This document shows positions 1-7,834 of a stretch of DNA of 60,714 bases, one piece after another. The notes under the pieces were generated by a model. The model had not been told where the DNA came from and made no database searches. It saw only the letters and a program-made list of their open reading frames with translations. The stretch is from Acidimicrobiales bacterium. GTDB taxonomy: Bacteria > Actinomycetota > Acidimicrobiia > Acidimicrobiales > Acidimicrobilacustridaceae. Location: positions 1 to 60,714 of the forward strand of contig JALOLF010000008.1 of NCBI GenBank assembly GCA_025456085.1, given 5' to 3'. Numbering within the stretch: position 1 is the first letter of the stretch; each line of letters begins with the position of its first letter. The position numbers and the translations under genes are program-made.

Positions 1-294
1 CGGCTCGTGGTGAACGGGCGCTCCGAACCGCTCGACGTGGGCCGCCGCCAACGCAGCTTCACCGCCGCCCAACGCCGAGCCGTCGTGGCCCGAGACCGCC
101 ACTGCCGGTACCCCGGCTGCGACATCGACGCCGCCTGGTGCGACCTGCACCACCTCCACCCCTGGCACACCGGCGGCCCCACCGACCTCCCCAACGCCGT
201 GCTCGTCTGCCGCCACCACCACACCTGGCTCCACCACCACCAACACACCCTCCACCACGAACCCGACGGCACCTGGACCATCCGCAGCCCCTGA
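1..294 (+). CDS. HNH endonuclease domain protein, C-terminal fragment
   Basis: The reading frame is open from the first base of the window, so only the C-terminal ~97 residues of a longer gene are seen. The fragment carries the HNH signature: a YPGC motif, then CDLHHLHPW, then an Asn-containing turn and VCRHHHTWLHHH. These supply the metal-binding Cys/His and the catalytic His. This layout is typical of the C-terminal HNH domain of actinobacterial DUF222/HNH proteins, which often occur in many copies per genome and have no settled role. The DUF222 part would lie upstream and cannot be verified. The His-rich tail and CCACCA-rich DNA are usual for this family. Confidence 0.8.
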   Translation, partial: RLVVNGRSEPLDVGRRQRSFTAAQRRAVVARDRHCRYPGCDIDAAWCDLHHLHPWHTGGPTDLPNAVLVCRHHHTWLHHHQHTLHHEPDGTWTIRSP

Positions 295-307
295 CCCCGC
301 GGGCCGG

Positions 308-1735
308 TCAGCCCACCTGCTCGACCGGCGGGATCTCGTAGGCGCCGGTGAGGATCTCCTCCTGCGGGAGGTAGAAGCGCAGCATCAGGTTGAACTCGCC
401 TTGTGGCGCGGGCAGCCAGTTGCTCTCGTTCCCCGCGGGTGGATCGTGCTGCAGGAACAGATCGAGCGAGCCGTCGTCGTTGTAGCGCAGGCCTTGCGTG
501 CGGTCCCCGATGGCGTAGCGGCCGGCGACGTTCTCGGCGAAGAAGTTGTCCTCGCCGTACATGCTCAGCGACCAGAACGCGTCCACCGGCGGCAGTTGGC
601 CGGCGTCGAAGTGCAGCAGGTAGCGGTTCGCGCCCGAGTACGCCACCCCGTCGACGTCAGCTCGGGACACGGGGTACACCGCCTCCTCGGGCACGTTCGC
701 CCCCCAGCCGATGTGGGCCACGGCCGCCCGCAGGCGGAGGTCGTCGCCGTAGCGCCCGACGTCGAGGTTCACCCGCCAGCCGTTCACCTGGTCCGAGACG
801 CCTTCGGCGGCCTCCTCGATCGTGGCGTCACCCCGGGTCACGCCCTCGGCGAGCGCCTCGAGCACCTCGGGATCGGTGACCTCCGTGGAGGGCTCACGGC
901 CCGGCCCCACGCCGAGGCGCTCGAGCTCGGCCAGCAACGCCCGCTGCCGGTCCGTGGCCGGCGGGTTGACCGCGAGGGCGTGGCCCAGCTCGTCCCAGAA
1001 GGCGATGCCTGCCCGGCTCACCTCCTGCGCCGATCCCACGGGCGGCTCGAGCGGTGGCGCTGCCGGGGCCGGGGTCGCGCCGGTCAGCGTGCTCAGGGGC
1101 TCCAGGCGTACCAGGTCGCGGTAGGCGAGCACGTTCGCGATGTCGGCCTCGTCGTCGACGAGGTACCGGCCCAGCAGGAAGACCTGGGGGGTGGCCGACT
1201 CGATCCGTTGCGCACCGTCGGGCAGCTCGCCCTCCCACCCCGGTGGGGTGACCACCCAGGTCCCGGCGCCACCCCCGGTGGCGCGGGTGCCGACGTACGC
1301 GAACGACTCCGTCCACGCGTCCAGGAACTGGTAGGTGTAGTAGCGGTCGGTGATCTCGGGCACGGTGAGCGCCATGGGCTCACCACGCAGATCCAGCACG
1401 GCGATCGAGTAGATCGTGTCGCGGTTGGGCGCCACGATCAGGCGGGTGGAGGGCCCGGCGAGCTGTTCGCCCCACAGCAAGCGGTTCACGCCGGTGAGCT
1501 GTCCGAGGCGCTGCATGGTGCGCATGGTCACCACGAGCGGATAGCCCCAGATGTAGCCCTCGGTGGCCAGGGTGACGTCGTCGGAGAGGTCGGGCCCGGC
1601 CGGGGAGGACGTCGTGGCGTCCGTACCCGGGCTGGTCCCCGCGGGTGCCCGGGCGTCGTCGCCCCCACCGCAGGCGGCGACCAGCAGCGCCAGCGAGACG
1701 AGCGTCGCCGTCAGCGGCGCTCGCCGTTGCCGCAC
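308..1735 (-). CDS. DUF1254/DUF1214 domain lipoprotein
   Basis: This 475-residue protein has a lipoprotein signal peptide: MRQRR, a hydrophobic stretch, and lipobox LVAAC with the lipidated Cys near residue 22, followed by a Gly/Asp/Thr-rich tether. The body has a DUF1254 region (roughly 55-190, with WGYP and NRDTIYS motifs) and a C-terminal DUF1214 region (roughly 350-470, with FWSLSMY and the LMLRFYLP ending). The biochemical role of these domains is unknown. The GTG start gives a full signal peptide. The gene starts 4 nt after the DUF1330 stop and probably ends the tetR-DUF1330 operon. Placement outside the membrane is inferred from the lipobox. Confidence 0.85.
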   Translation of the reverse strand: MRQRRAPLTATLVSLALLVAACGGGDDARAPAGTSPGTDATTSSPAGPDLSDDVTLATEGYIWGYPLVVTMRTMQRLGQLTGVNRLLWGEQLAGPSTRLIVAPNRDTIYSIAVLDLRGEPMALTVPEITDRYYTYQFLDAWTESFAYVGTRATGGGAGTWVVTPPGWEGELPDGAQRIESATPQVFLLGRYLVDDEADIANVLAYRDLVRLEPLSTLTGATPAPAAPPLEPPVGSAQEVSRAGIAFWDELGHALAVNPPATDRQRALLAELERLGVGPGREPSTEVTDPEVLEALAEGVTRGDATIEEAAEGVSDQVNGWRVNLDVGRYGDDLRLRAAVAHIGWGANVPEEAVYPVSRADVDGVAYSGANRYLLHFDAGQLPPVDAFWSLSMYGEDNFFAENVAGRYAIGDRTQGLRYNDDGSLDLFLQHDPPAGNESNWLPAPQGEFNLMLRFYLPQEEILTGAYEIPPVEQVG

Positions 1736-1739
1736 CGCG

Positions 1740-2195
1740 TCACACCCCGAAGGGATTCGACAGCACGGGTTCGGCGTCGGCCGTGCAGGCCAGCAGCGTG
1801 GCCTGCTCGACCGCGGCGTCGCGATGGACGTGGGCCTCCATGTACCCGGGCACGTCGGCCAGGGCCAGGAACGCGGTCCGGCTGGGGTACCAGACCGCCA
1901 CGACCTCGTCGTAGCGGTCGTGGTCGCAGCCGATCACGACCTCGTGGGCGTCGGTGGCCCACAGGATCTTCCCGCCGACCGCAGCGATGGCGCCCGCGGC
2001 CACGATTCCGTAGCGCAGGTACGCTTCCCGGCCCGAGACGTCGGCCTCATCGCCGCTGAGCGTGCCCTCCGGGTAGGCGGCCCGGTCGCGGTAGCGGTTC
2101 AGGTTCAGCATCACCACGGGTCGGTCGTCCCCGCCGGCCCGCTGCAGGACGACTGCCAGGCGGTCGTCGGTGGGGGTCACGTGTTCGACGCTCAT
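1740..2195 (-). CDS. DUF1330 family protein
   Basis: A 151-residue protein that begins at the ATG overlapping the TetR stop (ATGA), so the two are translationally coupled. It contains the VVMLNLNRYR segment near the N-terminus and the ALADVPGYMEAHVHRDAA segment near the C-terminus that are characteristic of the DUF1330 (dimeric alpha-beta barrel) fold. A longer open frame runs upstream across tetR, but that part is a shadow of tetR; the ATG with the 4-nt overlap is the sensible start. Function is not known; such proteins are small stress- or catabolism-associated ferredoxin-like folds. Confidence 0.8.
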   Translation of the reverse strand: MSVEHVTPTDDRLAVVLQRAGGDDRPVVMLNLNRYRDRAAYPEGTLSGDEADVSGREAYLRYGIVAAGAIAAVGGKILWATDAHEVVIGCDHDRYDEVVAVWYPSRTAFLALADVPGYMEAHVHRDAAVEQATLLACTADAEPVLSNPFGV

Positions 2196-2875
2196 GTGCA
2201 GGTCTCCTGGTCGCCGGGTTCGGTGGTTCGTGGGGGGCGGGCCGGCGTCGCGAGCAGCGCGGCGACCGTGCGCCGCACGGCGGCGCGAGCCCGACGGGGT
2301 CCTACGTCGCCGACCTGGAGGTGCTCGATGGCCCGGAAGCTGGCGGCGAGGTCGAGGGCCGTGAGCAGCTCGGTGCGGTCGGCCGGTGTCCGATCCGCCA
2401 GCTCGGGCGCGAACTGCGCGGCGACCTGGCTTCGCAGGAGCCGGTCGCGGTCGGTGAGCGTGTCGGCGATCGTCGGTGACGACGGTGCCAGCAACTGGGC
2501 GGCGCGTGCCACGGGTGCGACGGCGGCGTGCAGGGCCAGCCGCTGGCTCACGTAGGCGTCGATGCGGTCCTCGCGGCAACCCGACGGATCCGGCGGGTCG
2601 AACAGGTGACCGACCTCCTCCCAGTGCCGTTCGATGGCGGCGGCGGCGAGGCCCTCGAGGTCCTGGAAGTGCCGGAACACGGAGCGCTCCGACACGCCGG
2701 CCCGCTCGGCGATCTCGGCCACGCCGGGACGCAGCACCCCCTCGCGGTACAGCCCCAGCAAGGCCTCGACGACAGCGGCTCTCGACCGCGACGCCCGTTG
2801 GCGTCGGCCGTCGGAGCGGGTCGGATCCAGCGCCGCCGTCACTGGTTCTGCTGGTGCAGGCCGTGCGTCGGCCAC
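2192..2875 (-). CDS. TetR/AcrR family transcriptional regulator
   Basis: A 227-residue regulator starting at GTG. The N-terminal helix-turn-helix is visible around residues 30-75 (RAAVVEALLGLYREG, then VAEIAERAGVSERSVFRHF), followed by a helical ligand-binding domain with no identifiable ligand. It is the first gene of the tetR-DUF1330-DUF1254 operon and faces the selenoprotein gene at 3052. A perfect 7-bp inverted repeat in the intergenic region is the likely operator. It overlaps a TTGACA box of the tetR promoter, which suggests autorepression and possibly control of the divergent selenoprotein gene (inference). Confidence 0.9.
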   Translation of the reverse strand: MADARPAPAEPVTAALDPTRSDGRRQRASRSRAAVVEALLGLYREGVLRPGVAEIAERAGVSERSVFRHFQDLEGLAAAAIERHWEEVGHLFDPPDPSGCREDRIDAYVSQRLALHAAVAPVARAAQLLAPSSPTIADTLTDRDRLLRSQVAAQFAPELADRTPADRTELLTALDLAASFRAIEHLQVGDVGPRRARAAVRRTVAALLATPARPPRTTEPGDQETCT

Positions 2876-2935
2876 GTCGGGTCCCTCCCGGTCCTGTCCC
2901 GTCGACGCTGCGAGCGTAGGGAGTGCGCCGATCCG

Positions 2936-2955
2936 CTGTCAACCACTATTGACAG
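2936..2955. promoter_or_regulatory. Palindromic operator, probable TetR site, with embedded -35
   Basis: CTGTCAA-ccacta-TTGACAG is a perfect 7-bp inverted repeat lying between the divergent tetR and GrdB-like genes. On the minus strand its TTGACA (2942 to 2937) is followed after 18 nt by TACGCT (2918 to 2913), a plausible -35/-10 pair for tetR. The plus-strand TTGACA (2949-2954) has no convincing -10 at 17-18 nt. Assignment to the adjacent TetR protein is inferred from position and symmetry. Confidence 0.6.
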
Positions 2956-3051
2956 TCAGGCTGCCAAAATGGTCTGCTGGTCGAGGCGCGGACCACTGCG
3001 TCGGGGACGGTGGCGCTGTGCGCAGCGCTCAGGGGAAGGCGAGGTGCGGCC

Positions 3052-4203
3052 ATGAGTGCCGACAGCGACATCAGGGCCTGGGCCGCCGGCCTCCCGGCTC
3101 CCGAGTTCGACACGACGGCGTGGACCACACCGCCTCCGCTGGCCGGGGCCACGGTCGCCATCGTCACCACGGCGGCGCTGCACCGGCGCGACGACGAGCC
3201 CTTCGGGCCCTTCGACGTCGGCTACCGGGTGATCGACCGCACCGACCGCGACCTGGTGCTCGGTCACTGGAGCCCGAACTTCGATCGTGAGGGCTTCGCC
3301 CTCGATCTGGACGTGGTGTTCCCGATCGACCGCCTCGAGGAGCTGGCCGCCGACGGGACCATCGGTGCGGTGGCCCCGCACCACCTCGCCTTCGCCGGCA
3401 ACCAGGACGACACGGTGACCAAGGTCCGCCTCGACACGGCGCCCAAGGCGGCGCAGCAGCTGCGCCACGACGGCGTCGACGTCGTGCTGCTCACCCCGGT
3501 CTGACCGCTGTGCACGCGCACCGTGTGTGCGCTGGCGCATGTCTTCGAGGCCCACGGCCTGGCCACGGTCGCGCTCGTGGCGGTCCGCCCCGTCGCCGAG
3601 CGGATGCACCCGCCCCGGGCCCTGTACGGCGAGTTCCCGCTGGGTCGCCCGCTCGGTGTGCCCGGTGACGCGGCCTTCCAGCACGACGTGCTGCGCCGGG
3701 CCTTCGCCCTCCTGGAGCGGCCCGAGGGCCCGGTGCTCGAGGACCACCCGGAGGTGATCGAGTTCTCCGAGACGCCCCTGGCCTGCTCGCTGCCGCCCCG
3801 CTACGACCCCGACGTCCCCGAAGCCGTCGACGAGGCCCGCGCCCTGCGCGACGCCTACGAACGTTCCCGGGCGGCCCGCGACGGCCGCACCTCCGTCGGG
3901 CGCGTCGCCGAGGCGGCCGCCGTCCCCGACCTGGTGGCCGCCTTCGTGGCGATCGCCGAGGGCACCCCGTGGGATCAGGCCGGTCTGCCCGGCGACCCCA
4001 TCAGCGCCGCCCACGACGTGCGCACCTACTACGAGGAGGCCGCGCTCGACCTCGTCGACGTGTCCCCGGACCCCGGTGCGGCCGAGGCCTGGTTCTACGA
4101 GAGCACCGCCGGAGGGCGGGCCGTGCTCGCCGCCCGCAAGGCCATGCAGGACGCCGGGGTGCCCTTCGCCTTCTGGTTCTACATGGCCCGGGCGACCAGG
4201 TAG
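3052..4203 (+). CDS. GrdB-like selenoprotein (glycine/betaine/sarcosine/D-proline reductase selenoprotein B family), in-frame UGA at 3502-3504
   Basis: The gene starts at ATG 3052 with an AGG-rich Shine-Dalgarno region and stays in one frame to TAG 4201-4203, interrupted only by TGA 3502-3504. Read through as selenocysteine it gives 383 residues with U151 in LLTPV-U-PLCTRTV. This is the same position and U-x-x-C-T-R context as the redox centre of GrdB-type reductases. The part after the UGA keeps family features (a Val/Ala-rich beta strand, then RPVAERMHPPRAL). GrdA, GrdE and GrdC/D are absent from the window, so Stickland-type glycine reduction is not implied; the substrate is unknown. A 6-bp hairpin follows the UGA by 11 nt. 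Read conventionally, the gene would look like two hypothetical fragments or a pseudogene. Confidence 0.85.
3505..3532 (+). promoter_or_regulatory. Candidate bacterial SECIS element of the GrdB-like gene
   Basis: Eleven nucleotides after the UGA, GCGCAC (3516-3521) pairs perfectly with GTGCGC (3527-3532) around the loop CGTGT. Distance and size resemble the fdhF-type bSECIS, where an apical hairpin with an exposed GU is recognised by SelB. The same geometry recurs in the Rdx gene at 5120-5136. The fold was assigned by eye. Confidence 0.65.
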
Positions 4204-4218
4204 CAGCCCGCCCAACCC

Positions 4219-5025
4219 TCACCCACGCGGCACCAGCGCGAGCTGGCGGGACTGCGCCACCAGCCGCCCCGTGGCGTCCCACACCTCACCGTCCTCCTCC
4301 AGGAACCCGCCGGTGACGAAGCGGGTCGAGAACGCGCACCGCAGCCAGCCCGGTTCGGGCCGGGCCCGCACGTGCGCCGTGAGCTCCACCGTCGGCGTCC
4401 ACCCCACGGGGAGGCGGGCGTTGAAGATCGTCGGCGGGAAGGCGTCGACCGCCTGGAGCAGCCCGATGGTGTCCAGCGGCTCCCCGTCGCGGAAGCGGAA
4501 CCAACCCCGCACCAGGGGTCGGCCGCTGGGTCGGCCGAAGCCGAAGCCGGCGTCGTCGGGGTGCAGGCGCATCTCGACCCGGTGCATGAACGTCGGGGCC
4601 TCGTCCGCAGGTGGCTCGCGCCCCGCGCACTCCTCGGGCGAGGGCAGCTCGGGTGGCTCGGCGTCGACCCGCTCGGGTCCCGCGGCCGGGGCCGTCGAGG
4701 CCGGCAGCTCGCCGAAGGTTCCCAGCACGGCCAACAGCGGCCGGTCCGACGACGACAGGGTGGCCGAGCCGGTCGCGAAGCGACGTCCGGCGCGCAGCAC
4801 GTCCACGGTGACGGAGACCGGCCCCGGCGTCCCCGGTGCCAGGTAGTGCGCGGTGATGGTGACCGGGTCCGGGCGGCCGGTGGCCTCGGTCAGAGCCCGG
4901 GCGGCGATGGCGAGTAGGTAGCCGCCGTTGGCGTTGCCGGCGATGTCCCAACCCTGCTCCACCCGGGCGTGCCAGCTCCGCTCGTCGGCGCGCTGCACGG
5001 CTGTGGCTTCGGCGAATCCGCTCAC
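4219..5025 (-). CDS. TesB-like acyl-CoA thioesterase (double hotdog) family protein
   Basis: A 268-residue protein with the double-hotdog arrangement of acyl-CoA thioesterase II-like proteins. The N-terminal hotdog includes GNANGGYLLAIAARAL (around residue 30) and PVTITAHYLAPGTPG. The C-terminal hotdog has the AVDAFPPTIFNARLPVGWTPTVEL segment. It probably hydrolyses acyl-CoA esters; chain length cannot be read. The GTG start lies 6 nt after a TAGCGT -10 box, which predicts a leaderless transcript divergent from the Rdx selenoprotein gene. It is the only gene between the two selenoprotein genes and lies on the opposite strand. Confidence 0.8.
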   Translation of the reverse strand: MSGFAEATAVQRADERSWHARVEQGWDIAGNANGGYLLAIAARALTEATGRPDPVTITAHYLAPGTPGPVSVTVDVLRAGRRFATGSATLSSSDRPLLAVLGTFGELPASTAPAAGPERVDAEPPELPSPEECAGREPPADEAPTFMHRVEMRLHPDDAGFGFGRPSGRPLVRGWFRFRDGEPLDTIGLLQAVDAFPPTIFNARLPVGWTPTVELTAHVRARPEPGWLRCAFSTRFVTGGFLEEDGEVWDATGRLVAQSRQLALVPRG

Positions 5026-5031
5026 GTGGGC

Positions 5032-5060
5032 ACGCTAGTGGCGAGCGTGTTGGGTAGCGT
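5032..5060. promoter_or_regulatory. Back-to-back leaderless promoters (thioesterase / Rdx selenoprotein)
   Basis: TAGCGT occurs on the minus strand at 5037-5032, 6 nt before the thioesterase GTG. TAGCGT also occurs on the plus strand at 5055-5060, 6 nt before the Rdx GTG. The two -10 boxes and the following GC are identical and only 17 nt apart, so the two polymerases would compete for overlapping DNA. No good -35 is visible for either. Confidence 0.55.
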
Positions 5061-5066
5061 GCGGGC

Positions 5067-5339
5067 GTGGAACGTCGCACCGTCGAGATCACCTACTGCG
5101 TCCCCTGAGACTATTCAGCTCGCGCCGTGCGCGCGACCGAGGACATCCTGACCAGCTACCAGCACGTCATCGACGAGCTGCGGCTGGTGACGGGCGCCAG
5201 CGGCGTGTTCGACGTGCGCGTCGACGGGCAGGTCCTCTTCTCCAAGAAGGCCGAGGGGCGCCATGCCCGGCCCGGTGAGATCCTCGAGCGGTTCCGGTCC
5301 TTCGTGGGCCCCGACGTCCCCGTGTACGACAAGGGCTGA
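5067..5339 (+). CDS. Rdx family (SelT/SelW/SelH-like) selenoprotein with CxxU motif, UGA at 5106-5108
   Basis: A 90-residue thioredoxin-fold protein. From GTG 5067 the frame reads VEITYCVP, then TGA (5106-5108), then DYSARAVRATEDI, ending at 5339. The C11-V-P-U14 motif sits right after the first beta strand, exactly where Rdx proteins carry CxxC or CxxU. The C-terminal GVFDVRVDGQVLFSKKAEG and the PGEILERFRSFVGP helix are also family hallmarks. Its function is presumably a small thiol/selenol oxidoreductase; the partner is unknown. Without Sec decoding only a 70-residue fragment starting after the active site would be called. The start is supported by the leaderless -10 TAGCGT 6 nt upstream and by normal family length. 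Confidence 0.9.
5109..5136 (+). promoter_or_regulatory. Candidate bacterial SECIS element of the Rdx gene
   Basis: Eleven nucleotides after the UGA, TCGCGC (5120-5125) pairs perfectly with GCGCGA (5131-5136), closing the loop CGTGC. Spacing, stem length, loop length and loop sequence (CGUGY) match the element after the UGA in the GrdB-like gene at 3516-3532. The proteins at these places are unrelated, so the match is not explained by coding similarity. Confidence 0.7.
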
Positions 5340-5365
5340 GACCCCCGACGAGAGGAAGGGCTGAC

Positions 5366-7834
5366 ATGGCCGCTGGCTGGCCCCTCACGTGGCGCGCCCG
5401 GTGGATCTGGAGCGAGCGGCCGCGCATCGCGCTGGCCTCCATGACCAACCCGGTGCTGGAGCCCGACGTGGGCGACCGCGTGGCACTGCTGCGCCGGACG
5501 TTCACGCTCGAGGCGCCGGTTCCCGGCGAGGTGCCGGCCCGGGTGTGGGCCGACGCCCGCTACGTGCTCCTGGTCAACGGCACCGAGGTGCAGCGGGGAC
5601 CGGTGCGGGCCAACCCCCGGCGGGCCCGCTACGACGTCGTCGACCTGGCACCCCACCTCGTCACCGGTGAGAACGTCGTGGCCATCCTGGCCCGCCACTT
5701 CGGCGCCCCCACCTCGTGGTGGATGCCGGTCCCCCCCTCGTACTCGCTGGGCTCGGGAGCGGTGGTGTTCGAGGCCCGTCTCGGCGACGACTGGCTGGTC
5801 AGCGACAGGTCGTGGAAGGCCGGTCGAGGCGAGGCCTGGACCCCCGTGCCCATCCCCGGCGACGTGGCGAGCCTTCCCCTCGAGTCCTTCGACGCCCGCC
5901 GCCATCCCGTCGGCTGGGACCGCCCGGGCTTCGACGACCGCGACTGGAAGCCGGCAACGGAGATCCAACCGACGCACACCGGCGGCTCCGGCAATCCCTC
6001 GCCGCCGTCGGAGCCCTACGGGCTGCTGACCCCCATCGAGCGGACCCCGCTCGGTGGCGAGCGGGTGGGGATGTCCGAGGTGACGCGTGTCGTGGTGGAG
6101 GCCACGCCGGCGCACGCCGATCCGGTGAACCAGGTCCTGGCCGACCAGCAGGAGCTCCCCGGCGGCGTCGACCGCTCGACGGCGGGGGCGCCGGACAGCG
6201 CCGTGCTGGTGCGCTTCGACGCCGGTCGGGTCGTGGCCGGCACGGTGCAGCTCACCGTCGAGGGGGCGACCCCCGGCACGGTGATCGACGTGGCCTGTGC
6301 CGAGCACGTCGACGACGCCGGTCGCCTGGTGACGCTCGGTCAGCACGCGGGGTTCCGCTACGTCACCCGGGGCGAGGCGCCCACCGAGCGGTTCGAGACC
6401 CTCGACGTCCTCGGCACCCGGTACGCCACCGCGGTGGTGCGCCCGGTCGGGGGCACCCCGGTCGGCGCGGTGGTACCCACGGTGCGTCTGGCGGTGCAGG
6501 AGCGTCTGCGGTCCCGGCCCGACGGCCCGTTCTTCGCCTGCTCCGATCCCCTGCTGGAGCGCGTCCACGCCGTGGGGCTGCGCACCGTGGACCTGTGCGC
6601 CTTCGACGCCTACGTCGACTGCCCCACCCGCGAGCAGCGGGCCTGGACAGGCGACTCCGTCGTGCACCAGATGGTCGACCTGACCTGCAACCCGGATTGG
6701 ACCGTGGCCCGGTACCACCCGCAGTTGGCGGCGTCGCCCCGGGCCGACGGCATGCTGCCCATGGCGGCGGCCAGCGACTTCGAGCACCAGGACGCCACCG
6801 TCATCCCGGACTGGGCGCTGCACTGGATCCGCTCGCTGCACAACCTGTGGCGCTGGACCGGGGACCGGGACCTGGTGGGCGAGCTCCTGGTACCGGCCGA
6901 GGGGGTGCTGCGCTGGTACGACCGGTGGCGGGGCGACGACGGCCTCGTCCACGACGTGAGCGGCTGGAACCTCGTCGACTGGTCGAGCGTCTACACGACG
7001 GGCTGCTCCAGCGTCGTCAACGCCCTGTGGGCCCGCGCCCTGGAGGACGTGGCGGACCTGGCGGCGTGGCTGGGCGACGCCGGCCGCGAGGTCTGGGCCC
7101 GGGAGCGCTACGAGGCCGTCCGCGCCGCGTTCGACGTCTTCTGGGACGAGCGGCGGGGGGTGTACGTCGACCACGTGGTCGACGGCGTGGTCCGACCGGT
7201 GGCGGCCCAGCACGCCGGCGCCGCGGCGCTGGCCGCGGGCCTGGTTCCGGCCGACCGGGTGGACCGGGTCGTCGAGCGGTTGGTGGACCGGACGCGCCTG
7301 ATCCGCCACTCCTGGGTCATGGACACGGTCACCCCCGAAGGCGGCTCGACCGGGTTCCTGTACCTGGTGCAGGGCTACCCGGAGCCCGTCTGGGACGTGG
7401 AGGAGCGCCACGTCGAGTGCCAGCCCTTCTTCCGCTACGTGCTCCACGACGGCCTGGCCCGCAACGGCCACGCCCACCGGCTGGCGGAGCTGTGCCGGGA
7501 CTGGGGTGAGCTCCTCGACCGCGGTGACGCCAGCTGGCCCGAGTGCTGGGTGGGGGGCACCCACTGCCACGGCTGGTCGGCCACACCCACCCGTGACCTG
7601 GTGTGGTACGTGCTGGGTGTGCAGCCGGCCGAGCCGGGCTGGGGCCGGGTTCGGGTGGCACCGGCGCTCGGTGACCTGGCGTGGGCACGCGGCACGGTGC
7701 CGACCCCGCACGGCCCGGTCACCGTGGAGGCCCGCGCCGACGGCACCGTCACCGTCGACTCGCCCGTGCCCTACGAGGTCGTTCCCGACGCCGTCAGCTC
7801 GGCAGCTCCTCGGGGAGGTCCGGCTTCCAGCTGA
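5366..7834 (+). CDS. GH78 alpha-L-rhamnosidase-like glycoside hydrolase
   Basis: This 822-residue enzyme has the architecture of bacterial alpha-L-rhamnosidases. N-terminal beta-sandwich domains start with WRARWIW and include the lectin-like VLLVNGTEVQRGPVRANPRR segment. A catalytic (alpha/alpha)6 barrel follows from about residue 380, and a C-terminal sandwich begins near 740. The signature DCPTREQRAWTGD contains the expected catalytic Glu; WNLVDWSS and ECQPFFRYVLHDGLARNG are further conserved barrel segments. No signal peptide is evident, so it is probably cytoplasmic. It starts at ATG with an AGAGGAAGG ribosome binding site 27 nt after the Rdx gene and may be co-transcribed with it. The exact sugar is inferred from family. 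Confidence 0.8.
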   Translation: MAAGWPLTWRARWIWSERPRIALASMTNPVLEPDVGDRVALLRRTFTLEAPVPGEVPARVWADARYVLLVNGTEVQRGPVRANPRRARYDVVDLAPHLVTGENVVAILARHFGAPTSWWMPVPPSYSLGSGAVVFEARLGDDWLVSDRSWKAGRGEAWTPVPIPGDVASLPLESFDARRHPVGWDRPGFDDRDWKPATEIQPTHTGGSGNPSPPSEPYGLLTPIERTPLGGERVGMSEVTRVVVEATPAHADPVNQVLADQQELPGGVDRSTAGAPDSAVLVRFDAGRVVAGTVQLTVEGATPGTVIDVACAEHVDDAGRLVTLGQHAGFRYVTRGEAPTERFETLDVLGTRYATAVVRPVGGTPVGAVVPTVRLAVQERLRSRPDGPFFACSDPLLERVHAVGLRTVDLCAFDAYVDCPTREQRAWTGDSVVHQMVDLTCNPDWTVARYHPQLAASPRADGMLPMAAASDFEHQDATVIPDWALHWIRSLHNLWRWTGDRDLVGELLVPAEGVLRWYDRWRGDDGLVHDVSGWNLVDWSSVYTTGCSSVVNALWARALEDVADLAAWLGDAGREVWARERYEAVRAAFDVFWDERRGVYVDHVVDGVVRPVAAQHAGAAALAAGLVPADRVDRVVERLVDRTRLIRHSWVMDTVTPEGGSTGFLYLVQGYPEPVWDVEERHVECQPFFRYVLHDGLARNGHAHRLAELCRDWGELLDRGDASWPECWVGGTHCHGWSATPTRDLVWYVLGVQPAEPGWGRVRVAPALGDLAWARGTVPTPHGPVTVEARADGTVTVDSPVPYEVVPDAVSSAAPRGGPASS

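Noticed and set aside
401-2059. Long plus-strand ORF (552 codons) opposite the DUF1254 and DUF1330 genes.
   Set aside because: It has no domain and a composition typical of antisense shadows in GC-rich DNA; the minus-strand proteins have clear families and a signal peptide.
5156-7711. Minus-strand ORF of 851 codons.
   Set aside because: It is the mirror of the GH78 and Rdx genes and has His/Gly/Val-rich shadow composition with no recognisable motif.
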